Positions 10,701 to 22,515 of a stretch of DNA of 38,378 nt are shown piece after piece. Every line of letters begins with the position of its first letter. Positions within the stretch are counted from its first letter, which is position 1. Made by a program: the position numbers and the translations under genes. Source of the DNA: Rhizoclosmatium globosum (lineage: Eukaryota > Chytridiomycota > Chytridiomycetes > Chytridiales > Chytriomycetaceae). The notes below the pieces were generated by a model. That model saw only the letters and a list, made by a program, of their open reading frames with translations, had not been told where the DNA came from and made no database searches. Location: NCBI GenBank assembly GCA_002104985.1, contig MCGO01000293.1, positions 1 to 38,378 on the forward strand, in the 5' to 3' direction.

Positions 10701-12285
10701 AGTCGCACCTCCACCCAGCATTGCCGAAAACTCTGTAAAATACCTCGAACAGTATATCAATAGAGCCAAGAAAGCAGGTCGCGAGCCACCCACAGTTATT
10801 CTACAGAACCAAATGCGAAACGTCGGCGTAGCTGCAGGTGCTGGCGGCGGTGTACCGACGTTAGATAGCTTTCCTCGAAGGCCTGCGCCCCCACCCATTC
10901 TTAGAAAGCCTGGGAAATCGAGTGACCGTGATGGAGTGCGAAATCGACAAGCTTCGGAGCCAAGAGGCGGTGCCAGTGGAGCAGGGGAGGATTGGGAACG
11001 GTATTCGAATATTGTGCAGAGAAGGACTGGGTGGGAGCCTGGTGTTTCGTATTTAGACGATGAAGAAGAGGAAAATAGAGGGAGGTCAAGGTCAAGGCGG
11101 CGAGAAAATACCCCGGCTGATTTTGGGGAACGAGCGAAATCAGAACCTAGGATCAAGTCTCTGGAAAGAGGTTTGGCTACGAGGGAGAGTATGAGGCCCG
11201 TGCCAGTATCCAACGGATTATATGAAGAAGAACCGTTTGGATTCGAAGATGTTGGTCAACCACTCGATTGGTCACAATCTAAAAAGGCCGGTGCTCAAAA
11301 ATCGGCTGGAAAATCAATTATGTCCAAACCGAAATCAAAAGCCAATAGTCCAAAGGTGGCAAGAAAATTGAAGGGAATGGTTGCTACTTCAAGCCTCAAG
11401 GGCAAACCACTCAAGCGGATAGAGCTCGAACCTGAACCACAAACTATGCCCAGTAATTTGCAAAGTCAGGCTCAATTTACGATGCCGTGGCTAAATAATC
11501 AAATGGGTATGATGGGGATACAACCTAATGGGATGTTTCCACAAAACTTTCCCATGTATCTTCAAGACCCTCACCAGCAACAAGCCTCTCAATTACAACT
11601 CCAACAACAACTTATTCAAAATCACTTCCCTTGGTTTTCATCCTTCAACGCGTTCCCTCCTCACCAACACTTTCAAGCTCCTCCAAGCAAGCAGCACCAA
11701 GAAGGAAGCGAAGCACCGGCAAAATCTGTTTTGACGAAGCCAAAAGCAAAAGATTCTAAACTCAATAGTGTGAAAAGCGCTAAAAAGTCGAACGCAAAAG
11801 CTTCAACCAAATCAACACAAAAACAAACTACAACATCGACTACCACTGATCGAGGCCCGAAACCCCCGCGCCCACCAACTGCACTCCCAACTTATAACTC
11901 GATGTATACAAACCAATTACCGCAAATGATGTCACCTCAACCCTTTGTTCCTCCAACACTGATGCCAGCCCGGATACGTGTTCAAAACGTGCCAGTAGTT
12001 ATGCTGCAGCAAGCAATGGTGATTGAACCAACTGGCGAACCGCCAGGTAGCTATGGAACGGAGATGGGGCAGCCGACGTTTATGAGTAGTGCATTTGCTG
12101 CCTGGAATCGAGGTTTGGAGGAAGCAATGCCGCCCCAAGTTGTGGAAGAAGTTGTCGAAGAGGTAAAGGAGGTTGAGAAGAAGGGAAAGAAAGGCGTGAA
12201 AATACGGGAAAAGTCGAGAGGCCGAAGCGGTATCCGTTCTATGATTGCGAAAGGTATTATTGGTCGGCATAAAGGCGGTGACTAA
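7722..12285 (+). CDS. Long intrinsically disordered basic protein, function unknown
   Basis: Four exons (7722-7977, 8028-8606, 8663-10368, 10417-12285) join to an uninterrupted 1469-residue protein. Composition is extremely biased: Lys, Ser, Pro, Thr, Ala and Glu dominate residues 1-750, with alternating KE/KD/KP runs. A more ordered stretch lies around residues 760-845, with two related pieces, YSEYR (818-822) and FSEYR (835-839). Pro-rich segments follow, then an Arg/Ser/Glu patch (RGRSRSRRRE), a Gln-rich stretch near 11570-11610 and a basic C-terminus (KGIIGRHKGGD). No catalytic domain, membrane segment or signal peptide is visible. The basic, Pro/Ser-rich character recalls microtubule-binding or scaffold proteins, but nothing specific supports that. 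All splice sites are GT-AG and keep the frame. Confidence 0.85.
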
Positions 12286-12412
12286 GGGGTTGTCTTTTCT
12301 TATTTCGTAATATTTTGTGCCAATGTATATGTGAAATTCTTTTGATATTCAATGCCTTCTTTATAACTTGTATGACTTTCATTTTCTCAGTTCTGTCTCA
12401 TATATGTTTCAT

Positions 12413-13694
12413 TCAATGATATTCGTATCGTTCAAGAGGTTTGAGAACAGAACGACTCCATACAGCATATACGGAGCCAACTAGTAGCATAAGATTTTTG
12501 AGACCCTCGGCTTCAGACGAGCTTGTTCCCCCATCCGGAAGAGAAATTGTACCAAAGACAGGAAACTTTTCTCCAGAATTAGTAGGTACAATTGGTGGAG
12601 CCAATGGCATATGAAAGAAAGGCGATTCTTGTGATTCAAGAGATTCGCGGTCGGATGATGATGGTGGTTTGTGGCTATCTGATTCTGAGTTGGAGGAAGA
12701 ATTTGAACATGAGCTTGGCAAGGGGATGTCAAAAGGCCCTCCTCGTGGAAATTTACTGCGTCCATAAAAATCGGAAGAACTTTGAGATCTTGGAGACGAA
12801 GTGTGTGGATGTTGAAAAACAGTTGAGAATTCCCAGCTGGATGAGCGGGAGGAAGGGCGACCCAAGGATTCCAAATAATGATGCTCCATCTCTTGCATTT
12901 GCTTTTGAGTTTTCGACTTCTGATCGTTCATGGCAGTGATGTATTGTGCATAGAATGCAGGGCGCGATGCCTCTGCTACAGCAAACTTGGAATATTTCTC
13001 TTTCGAGAAAGTTGATTTTCTCGTTCGAGATGAGATGAAGAACTGAAATGTTGATCCTGAGATAGTATTGGGATTGGTGGGCGGGAAGGACGAAGTGTTC
13101 GTGGGCAAATTCAACAACAATGAGTTTCGGTTGCTTGACCCAGGTGTTTGTGCATTTGAGACAACTCCAGTGCTTTCAGAGTAATCAAGCGAGCCAAGAA
13201 GACTGGTTTGCAGATACGCGCGAGTAAATACATAATCCGTTGAGTGGTATGAGAATCGTCCGAGAACATCATTCGGCCTTTTCCCCGGCGGTTGAGTCAC
13301 GTACAATGAGAATTTGTGGCCGTACATATCGACGGAAAGAAATTCGGCGCTACTGTTTTCAGTTGTAAGAAACTTTGAGATTTGATGACAATGTGTTCAC
13401 CTGGAAAACAATGATTGATTCGCCAGAATAAACTCAAGCGCAAATGACGGGTACTTTGTGCTTGCTACTCGCAGGGGAAGTAGGGACTTAAGGCGTGCGC
13501 GCTGCTGTACTGAGCTGTTGAGGGTTTCGTACGTATTTACATCAGCGGACACTGCATTTGTTCAGTTCTTTCCGTTTCCTAGACAGAGAAGAGTAATTAC
13601 CAGCTAGCGTAAAGAGAGCATCGGACGAGGTTGAGTTTGTGAAGATTCCAATTGACCCATTCTCCCGTCGTCGAAACAACAATTGGGACGGCAT
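12413..13694 (-). CDS. Orphan protein with a C-terminal membrane segment
   Basis: Three exons (13694-13601, 13551-13401, 13352-12413) encode 394 residues from the ATG at 13692-13694. The first 150 residues look folded, with alternating hydrophobic positions (FALEFILANQSLF, then EFLSVDMYGHKFSLYV). The middle holds a basic/coiled region (KSKTQKQMQEMEHHYLESL) and a long Ser-rich disordered segment. The end has one hydrophobic stretch (LMLLVGSVYAVW) and a short basic tail, compatible with a tail anchor. I do not recognise the family. The gene is convergent with the disordered-protein gene (127 bases apart) and divergent from the ABC transporter (270 bases between starts). Confidence 0.75.
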
Positions 13695-13964
13695 AGTAAA
13701 TCCACTGCTTCCACGTTTAGTGGCTTTAGGGCTCTATCTAGAAACCTCACCTCTGCCGTTGAGATGATGGCAGTGGGATATCAGGGCCAAAGAAACCAAG
13801 CATTTCGAACAAATTTCCAAGCCTCTTACTCTGTCTGACACCTAATAAACTAAGGAAACTCTGTGGTCCCTTTCTCCTTTTTTTGTGCTTCTTTCTCTGA
13901 TTTCCAACATAATTTTCCGACGCCAAGAAATTGACAACAACCACAAACAAGCTCAACCTGTCAA

Positions 13965-16900
13965 ATGGTAGCGTCAAAGGAAGCGGAACATCTTCAAGTA
14001 TCGGAGACCAGCGCAGGACCTTGTCCAAAGAGCAATGCATCCTGGCTGGACAGACTTGCATTCAGCTGGGTGAACAGGTGAGGCAACAGTGATTTCAAAG
14101 CTGCATCCGGATAACACTTTCTTGGTTCCGGGAACTCCTCCAGCCTCTTCAAGAAGGGTGCCAAGAAGCCTCTTGTCATTTCGGATCTGTGGGACATTCC
14201 GGAGAACATTGCCTGTCAGGATCTTGCCGAGCAATTCGAGGCGGCGTGGGCGATCGAACTGAAGAAGTTCAAAGAACAACAAGCAAAAGACGGTGGTGGA
14301 AAAGCGTATGAAGTCGATGGTACTTTGCTCAAGCGTACTTTGTGGGCGCTCTGCTTCCGCCAGGTGTTTCCGTTGGGGTTCCTTAAAGTCTTTTCGGATC
14401 TGTATGTGCCCCCTTTCTTCCCTTTCCGTTTTCCTATTACTAAACATAACTATTTTAAGATGTAACTTGTTCTCTCCCTTTCTTGTGCAGTACATTATCT
14501 TGTACATTCAACAGAAAGCAACTTCTTCACCTGGAACCGGAGTTGGCTACGCACTCGGACTCTTTGTCCTCCAGATCTTAGCCACGTTTACTCTCAACAC
14601 CTTTACCCAAGAACTCGCCGTCCATGCAATCGCGATGCGTACTGCAATCACGGCGATTATTTACCGTAAATCAATCAAGCTCTCTGCTTCCGCCCGCCAA
14701 AAATTCGATGCTGGTACTGTGATCAATATGGTTAGCACAGACAGTGCTCGTGTGGAGCAGTTTTTCAATGTCATCAACTTTATATGGACGATTCCGATTA
14801 TGGTCGCAATCAACATGATATTCTTGATCCACAGTTTAGGATGGGCTGCATTAGTCGGCATGGGAATGCTTGTTATTGCGCTACCCATCCAAACTCACTT
14901 ATTCACGAAAATGAAGGCAATTCGAAGAGATCAAGCACCTATCACTGATGAACGTGTCAAAAAAACTACCGAAATCTTGAATGGAGTTCGCGTTATCAAG
15001 CTATTTTCTTGGGAAACTTCATTCGTGGAAATGGTTCAGTTGATTCGTAAACGTGAGTTGAAACTGGTGTTGAGAAGGGCTCTCTACCAGTCGACGGTGA
15101 TGACTCAAGCGCAAGCGCTACCAATCCTCACGAGTTGTGCATCCTTCATTGCGTATAGTGCAATCAATCCCACTTTGGACCCTGCTTACATTTTTTCGAG
15201 TTTAGCCTGGTTTCAACAGTTGCGGCAGCCAATTTGGATGCTGCCAAACATTTTGAATGCGTGGAGTGAATTTAGTGTTGCTGTTGTACGTGTGGAAGGT
15301 TTACTGCTTGCGACAGAATTGGATGAAAGACCAGCAGCATATGAGCTTCCTGACGGCAATGCAGTTGTGGTGAAGGATGGAAACTTCGATTGGAGAGGGC
15401 CTGTTTTCATTGACGGAGTCGTTCCTTCAAAGGTTTCCAAGAAAGGAAAAAAGAAGAGTTCATCAAAGAAAGGAAAAGCGAATGGCAAGGAGGAAGTTGT
15501 CAAGATCGAAACCCCATCCTCTTCAACTTTGAAAAATATCAATTTAGAAATCCCGAAAGGGTCTTTGGTGGCCATTGTTGGAGCGGTTGGGAGTGGAAAG
15601 AGTTCGTTGTTGAATGCGTTGGTGGGCGAAATGAAACGGATCAGCGGAACAGTCGAGTTTTCTGGTTCTATCTCCTATTCTCCGCAAACTGCATGGATTC
15701 AGGTATAGACTTATATTTCGAAATGTACATTTAAACTTATCCTTCCGCAGAACGCTTCGGTCCGTGAGAATATCACATTCGGTTCACAATTTGATGCTGA
15801 AAGATACTATCAAGTAATTTATGACTCTGCCCTTCTTCCTGACTTGAAAGTTCTCACTGATGCGGATCAAACGTCGATTGGAGAACGAGGAATCAATCTT
15901 TCCGGTGGTCAAAAGCAGCGTATTAATCTTGCGCGACTTATGTACTCGCGCTCAGACATTGTACTCCTTGACGATCCACTCAGTGCTGTTGATGCTCATG
16001 TTGGACGCCATTTGTTCAATAATTGCATCAAAGGTTCCTTAAAGTCGCGTACTCGCCTCTTAGTCACACATCAATTGCATTTCTTACCTGAATGCGATTA
16101 CATCTTATTCTTGAAAGATGGTGAAATTGTGGAACGAGGAACTTACCAGGAATTGCTGGACGCAAAGCGTGACTTTGCCGCCATGATTAGTGTCCATGGC
16201 TCTGAGCAACAAGATACTGTCGAGGAAGAAACTGGGGTGAAGGACATTTCCGATGCGTTGAAGGAGATCGAAGTCCTGGTATCAACGGAAAAAGCCGCAA
16301 AGGATATCATGCGAGTTGAAGATCAAGAAACCGGCAGCGTCAAAGGTGCGGTATGGTTTCGCTATATGCAAGCGGCAGGAGGTTCCGGGTTCGTTATTCA
16401 ATTGGCTTTCTTGGTTCTTATGGTACAGGGATGTTATGTTGGAAACAACCTTTGGTTGGCTGCTTGGACTTCTCACGATTTTGACTTGACCCAGTTGCAG
16501 TATATTGGAATTTATGCGGGAATTGGTCTTGGATTTGCTGCGAGCTTGTTTGCGTACGCTATTTTCTTTGGATATACTGGAGCAACAGCAGCCAAAACCC
16601 TGCACGAAAAAGCCTTGGCTCGAGTTCTCCGCTGTCCCGTTTATTTCTTTGACACGACTCCATTGGGCAGAATTATTAACCGGTTTTCTCGCGACGTGGA
16701 TGCCGTGGACAATTCGATTGCGCTCAATTTCCGTCAACTGGTCCAGCAGCTATCAGTAACCATTTCGACTTTTATCGTTATGTGTTATGCCTTGCCAATC
16801 TTCACAGCGCCAGTTATTCCTGCCTTAGGAATTTATTACTACGTTCAAAATGTGTATCGTAAAACCGCAAGAGAGTTGAAGCGCTTGGATTCTACCACAA

Positions 16901-18185
16901 AGTCACCGCTCTATGCTAACTTTGGCGAGACTATTCTTGGTATTTCGACTATTCGTGCATACTCTGATGAAAGGAGATTTATCGCACGAAATGATCATGT
17001 CACAGACGTGACAAACTCTCCATATTTCTTGCTGGTAACTTGTCAGAATTGGTTGTCTATTCGATTGCAGTTCATTGGGAGTGTGTTGGTTTTGTTTGCT
17101 GCAATGTTTGGAATCTTTTCCAACACCATTACTGCTTCACTGCTCGGTCTATGCCTTTCGTAAGCCTCAAACAAAAGTATTTTCTCTTGCTAAATTTAAC
17201 TTGCAGGTACTCCTTGACTGTCACTCAAACTCTTGCTATGGCCGTTCAAAACTTCACACAGACCGAGATTGCTATGAATAGTGTTGAGCGAGTTGAGCAT
17301 TATGCATACCGTTTGGAGTCTGAAGCAGAACCTGTGATTCCGGACCACCGACCTCCGTCAGAAAATTGGCCTGAAATGGGTGTGATTGAGTTCAAAGACG
17401 TCACAATGAGATACGCGCCAAATTTGCCAATTGTTTTGGATGCAATTTCTTTCAAGATCGGAAATGGAGAGAAAGTTGGAATCGTTGGAAGGTGAGTCAA
17501 TAGTAAAGATTGTATGTCGGATTTAATTCTCTGTGACAGAACCGGAAGTGGAAAGTCCACCTTGATGCAAGCTCTCTTTAGAATGACCGAACCATCATCT
17601 GGCTCCATGATCATTGACGGAGTTGAAACGGTGAAATTGGGTCTACTTGATTTGAGGAAGGCCCTTGCAATTATTCCGCAAGATGCAGTTGTCTTCTCTG
17701 GTACTTTTCGAAGCAACATGGATCCATTCAGTGAACATACTGATAATGAACTATGGGATGCTTTGAACCGTGCCGGCCTTGCTGCTAAAGTCAAAAGATC
17801 CGAAGGTAAACTGGACGCGCCAGTTGACGCGGGTGGAGAGAATTTGTCTGTTGGAGAACGTCAATTGCTCTGTCTCTCTCGTGCGATGCTCAAAACGCCA
17901 AAAATTTTGATAATGGATGAGGCAACTGCCAATGTGGATTTTGAAACAGATGCGATGATTCAAAAGTCTTTGCGAGAAGATTTTAAAGACAGCACGGTTC
18001 TCACTATTGCCCACCGACTCAACACGATTATGGACTATGATCGAGTAATGGTGTTGGACAAAGGAAAGCTTTGCGAATTTGATTCGCCAAGAAACTTGTT
18101 GGCGAATCCGAATTCTATCTTTGCAGCACTTGTGGCTCAGACAGGAGAAAACAATGCTGAAGTTTTGAAGAAAATGGTTCTTTAG
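13965..18185 (+). CDS. ABC transporter, ABCC/MRP type, full length
   Basis: Six exons (13965-14077, 14144-14401, 14460-15702, 15751-17159, 17207-17491, 17540-18185) give 1317 residues with no break. Order is TMD1-NBD1-TMD2-NBD2 without the extra N-terminal TMD0, so it is a short MRP. NBD1 has Walker A GAVGSGKSS, signature LSGGQKQR and Walker B IVLLDDPLSAVD (Asp in place of the catalytic Glu, typical of ABCC NBD1). NBD2 has GRTGSGKST, signature LSVGERQ and ILIMDEATANVD with the catalytic Glu. A Lys-rich insert (KKGKKKSSSKKGK) precedes NBD1. The family exports organic anions, glutathione conjugates and, in animals, leukotrienes, across the plasma or vacuolar membrane. It is convergent with the lipoxygenase gene, 75 bases away. 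Substrate unknown. Confidence 0.95.
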
Positions 18186-18210
18186 TCTCTTCTTTCTATG
18201 AAAATGAATT

Positions 18211-18260
18211 AAAGTGAAAAGAAGTGAAAAGAAGTGAAAAGAAGTGAAAAGAAGTGAAAT
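18211..18260. repeat. Five tandem copies of a 10-base unit between convergent genes
   Basis: Five near-perfect copies of the unit GAAGTGAAAA fill the short gap between the stop codons of the ABC transporter and the lipoxygenase. The first copy starts AA instead of GA and the last ends in T. The array lies in both 3' untranslated regions and ends exactly at the lipoxygenase stop codon. Confidence 0.95.
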
Positions 18261-20830
18261 TTAAATGGCGATGCTGTTGGTTATCTTTTGTGGAGTTAAC
18301 CAAATATAAGGATTCTCCTTGCGACCGACGAGAGTGTTGTTACGTTCTTCGACTCGTTTCCCATACTCTTTCAGTGCAGCTGCAAAAGCCGCAAAAGCCT
18401 CCTTCTCTTTCACTTGCGAGGGTCCATGCAAATCATAAGCTCTCTCACCGATAAAAACTTCTTCCGGTTCGTAGCTAGAAAGTGTTGCAACAATTCCACT
18501 GACTCTTGCGGACTCAGCAATTGTCGGCAAACTCTCCATCAAGTACTTTTCGTCCACTTTTTCATCGTGACTCTTCAATGGTGGTCGATGAGACTTAGAT
18601 ACTCTGTTTGGAGAGTATGATGTGTATGTGTATTGGGAAAAGTTGACCGACGAGTGTTCTGTAATGGATGGTTTAAGTGGGAATGATTCAACTATGTGGG
18701 TACAAACGAGCTGTGGTTGTCCAAATCAACACAGTTATCACTTCTGCCAGCAGTTCTTTTGTCCCGATTGACTTTGGTACTCCCTTGTCACCCCAATTAA
18801 ACTCGTCAGCTTCCTTTATCCAGTTTTGAACTTCTAAATCATGAGCTACGCTTTCATCCAACTCATAGTAAATGTTGATATATTCCTTGACAAAGTTGTG
18901 AATAATCGCGAATAAATCGCGAGTGTCCTCAGCCCAAGGGTATTGTCCTGGCTCTTCCAAACTATTACCGCTCTTTCCGGTGAATCCGCGTCGCTCCAGC
19001 TGCTTGATCGGATTGTTGTCTTCGAGGAACTTCCATTGACTGTAGGAATGCTTGAGGAAATCAAATGAGCAATCACCCATCGAGAAAATCTTCATAACGA
19101 CGTAAATGAGACGTTCTCTTGCTGCAGCATTGATGGACATGGTGCTACGGAAGTGATGCTTAAGAAGTTTGTAGACTGGATGATGTGGTGAGAATTGACG
19201 GGCCATCGATAAATCAAACGTTTCAATAACCAAGTGCGTGTGAAGCAAGTGAGTTGAAAGCTGATGAACATTGGTGTCACCGAGACCAAACCACATCTTT
19301 TCGATTATGCATTAGCTGAATCTTTAGACTTCAAAAGTGACTAACCTTTGCAAGCGTCCATTGATTCAGCTTTATTTCGTCTTTTTCATCAGATGGAGGT
19401 GGGTAGAATATGTCACCATCTTTCACGACACGAATAGCAACTGGATAAATTTTTCCTTGTTCTTTGTCATGCCAAAACAAGCCAACAGGGGAAGCCATGT
19501 ATCCGTTGAATCGATGCTTCGTTTCGTCCTCTCCAATGCCGGCACAGTCGCTATTAATTTTGTCGACAAAACTCTCAAGGTATGGCGAATAATCAACATA
19601 GGAGAAATGGCCTTTCTTCAATTCCTCCCCGATGTCTTTTCCTGAGAGACAAGGAGTCGCGGCCAGTTTCTCGCTGATCCCATCTGGAAACACGTCGGGA
19701 AATTTACCCCCTGCAGGAATGGCTCGAATCATTACTGGATTTACGCCAGAAACAAGTTGAGCGCCAAAGACAGTGTCCTCCTTCCAGTGATGTGCAATAT
19801 CTGGTTTTTTCTCCACCATATACAAAAGCTTATCAATCTCTGCGAAGGAATCGAACTATTTGTAGTTGTTATTCAATAATCTTAATTCAATATGTACTCC
19901 ACCATTTGGCCACCATGGGTAAGAAGCTTAAGGATTCCACGATGGGCAAGAGACTTTCCTGCATGATACTCAAAATCTCCCTGCTTTTCATCAGAGAACT
20001 GAAAAAGAATCTTCAGGAATTATTTGAAGTCAAGAATTGATAACCTTCTCATCATGAAACAGTGTCTTCGTTTCGGCAGTATGACCGACAGGGAGTCCTT
20101 CCTGTTTGAACTGTGTGTCATACTTGGATTGCCAGAATTTGATGTCTTCTACACGAAGCTCAAGAATTTTAGGCGGGATGACTTTTTCGTCAGGAGTTTG
20201 GGCCTGTTTTTGGTTGGATCAATGCAAACCCGATTTTTTAACTTGGCGTCTTACACCAAAGAAGAATATACGACGCGGACCTTCAATTATCCAGGACAAA
20301 ACTGGGAAATAAAAACCTTGTGCGGTTTTGCCATCTCTGTCTCTTTTCACAGTGATAGCCTCAAAATACCACTCCTTCTTGAGTGTATTGTTCAAGGCTA
20401 TAGCATAAATATGGTCGCCAATCAACTCTGGCGCCGTAACATGGAACGTAGAATGGCCGGATTTTTTTCCAAAAGCCGTGAAGCGAGCATCTGATTAATT
20501 GACATCACTTCAGTTCATAGCGGATAATAACAGCGAAATCAAAATCGTATATTTACACGTGAGTTTGTGCAACTTGGTCACTGTGGTCTCTTTGACCAAA
20601 GAATCAACTGCAGCGCGATCAGAATGATAAATAGTCAAGTCAAAGTTGATGTCAACCATTCCATGGTTGTCAACTCCAGTTTGAATCTGAATCAAAAATT
20701 AAATGCGTTCGTTTCAAATTATCAACAGTCTCACCACCACAGTCAGTTTCTCTGGGTGGGCTTTCTCGTCACTGGTTGTCTGCACAGTCGTAGTTGCCAC
20801 AGTGCTGTTCTTGGATGGACCACAACCCAT
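18261..20830 (-). CDS. PLAT-domain lipoxygenase with N-terminal lipid-anchor motif
   Basis: Eight exons (20830-20735, 20686-20557, 20490-20255, 20203-20045, 19998-19903, 19855-19346, 19296-18708, 18658-18261) encode 737 residues without a break. Residues 1-7 are MGCGPSK, a textbook N-myristoylation start (Gly2, Ser6) with an adjacent palmitoylatable Cys3. About residues 28-155 form a PLAT/LH2 lipid-binding domain. The catalytic domain has FSDEKQGDFE, SGVNPVMI, VHQLSTHLLHTH (iron ligands H425 and H430), HPVYKLLKHHFRSTM, AQHSSVNF (H607 and N611) and a C-terminal NSIAI with the terminal Ile iron ligand. All five iron-binding positions are therefore present. The enzyme should dioxygenate polyunsaturated fatty acids to hydroperoxides at a membrane face. 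The animal-like layout (PLAT plus HPxYKLL) differs from Mn-type lipoxygenases of moulds. Regiospecificity cannot be read. Confidence 0.95.
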
Positions 20831-20951
20831 AATATTTGAGATTTACCAATGCAGATTTACCAAAATCTAAACCAATCACATATGCTTTTTTCATCATGAG
20901 GATATTTCTTAAATTTATCTAATAGGAATGTTTAAATGGATTTAATCGCGA

Positions 20952-22453
20952 TCACTTTTTGCATTTGGCACATTCACACTTGTCAATTCCATATTCTCGA
21001 AGAGACATTGCGCGCCATTCTCGCTCATCCTCATCGTCTTCGTCTGCTACCTCAAAATCGGCATCCATTTCATCAGAACCTTCGTCAAGGTACGAAATTG
21101 TAATTTCTTCACCCTTCTTGATGTTTTTGATTGCACGAATCACAGTTCTGCCGTCACGAATCACGTTCCCACTAATGGATCCAAGACTTGATGAGCTTGC
21201 TGATACATCCAATCCTGCCGCGTCTTTGAAGACCATAGCGTTTGGAGTACAAGAGTGATTTATTGTTGCATGAATAGTGTGCAGACCACTTCCTTCAGCG
21301 ACAAGTGCGTCCAGAGCTTCGAAAGGATCAGCAGTTGTCGAATTGTTACCACCGTGGCTGTGATCGTGGCTACCGCCTTCGTGTCCATGATCATGGCTAT
21401 GGCTGTTCGATGACGAAGATATGAATTGGGAAACACGTTCGAGAACAGATTCAGTGATAGGAGAAGGCAGGTGCTCGAGCAATGCCAGCATTGGCGATGG
21501 AGTAACAATGGCCACGTTGTTGCGCTCGAAAATTCCCATCAAAAGACCATAAAAGTCCACATTCATGACAGGGTTCAATTCGGGTACGTGTTTAAACACA
21601 TCCTTCAGCAATTCAACCGAGTCTTTCAGCAAGCCTTTCAATGCACGTTTTAGTTCCTCAGGATCCTCTTCTTCGGCTTCATCCGGCATACAAACATTCC
21701 ACCAGAAATCTTTTGCAAACACTCTGATGGGCCAGACAGCTTCTTCAAGGGCTTCACGAGAAGACGGGGTTTTGTGAGATTTGACCTTGTCGGCAATGAA
21801 AGCAAAGACCTTGAGCGCCAATAGAAAAGTCTCGTTTGTTCCCTTCGCATGGTCCTTGAACTCATTGATTGCATGGGCAGCTGCGGGGTTTGCTGCAGTA
21901 CACACTTGCAAGTGACCAAAGGCAATATCCTTTTCCTTGCACCCAAGTCCACAATACACTTCCCCGCAGCCACAGGTAACTGTTGCATCGCCACTGAATC
22001 CGTTCTTCCAATCTGAAGGCAGCTGGTTGATTGCTGCAGTGACATCGAGAGCTTCTTTGGCGGTCAACTTGCGCTGCATCAAAAGCTCAATCTGATCTTG
22101 CGGACTACCAACAAAGTGGAGACATCTGCAGCAGACGCGTGCGATGTGTGTGTTCTCTGTAGCTGTAATCGATACCTTAATTAAATATACGATTGATTGT
22201 ATGCAAAGTGGTTGAACTCACACTGGAACGCAAATGCAGCGAGTTCGGTAAAGATTCTCCGACCCTTTTCAAAGTCTTTCGCAGCAAAGAGGGCCTTTCC
22301 GCGTGGCTCGCCCAAGTACTTGAGTTCAATGTGACCAGCGCAGCCCTGGCCGCGGATCTGGTCTTTGTAGTACGCGAGCGTCTTTTCGGCCGAGGCGCTT
22401 GAGCCAAAGAGCTTTGTGTTGTCGTCGCAGAAGAAGGTGGTGATTGGGTTCAT
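20952..22453 (-). CDS. SET-domain protein with MYND-like zinc finger (SMYD5-like)
   Basis: Two exons (22453-22222, 22162-20952; 59-nt intron) encode 480 residues. The N-terminus begins the SET fold (GKALFAAKDFEKGRRIF). A Cys-rich MYND-type finger follows (CCRCLHF, then CGCGEVYCGLGCKEKD and HLQVC). The SET core has INHSCTPNAMVF (N379-H380-S381-C382) and KKGEEITISYLD, and a Cys-rich tail (KCECAKCKK) closes the active site. These are the features of split-SET lysine methyltransferases of the SMYD5 type. A His-rich insert of about 20 residues (about 330-349; SHSHDHGHEGGSHDHSHGG) plus a Ser-rich flank interrupts the domain before NHSC. Substrate unknown. It lies between two genes on the same strand, 121 bases before the lipoxygenase start and 62 bases after the C3HC gene stop. 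Confidence 0.88.
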
Positions 22454-22515
22454 GGCTGCGTTTGGACTGAAACAAAAAGAAAGAAAGAGAACCAGATGAA
22501 AGAAAGAGAATCTAT

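Noticed and set aside
13974..14507. 177-codon frame on the - strand
   Set aside because: Antisense to exons 1-3 of the ABC transporter, which carry clear family motifs and splice sites.
20491..20556. Apparent frame mismatch between lipoxygenase exons 2 and 3
   Set aside because: Using the donor GTAAAT after CTCACGT keeps the PLAT domain in frame; the gene is intact.
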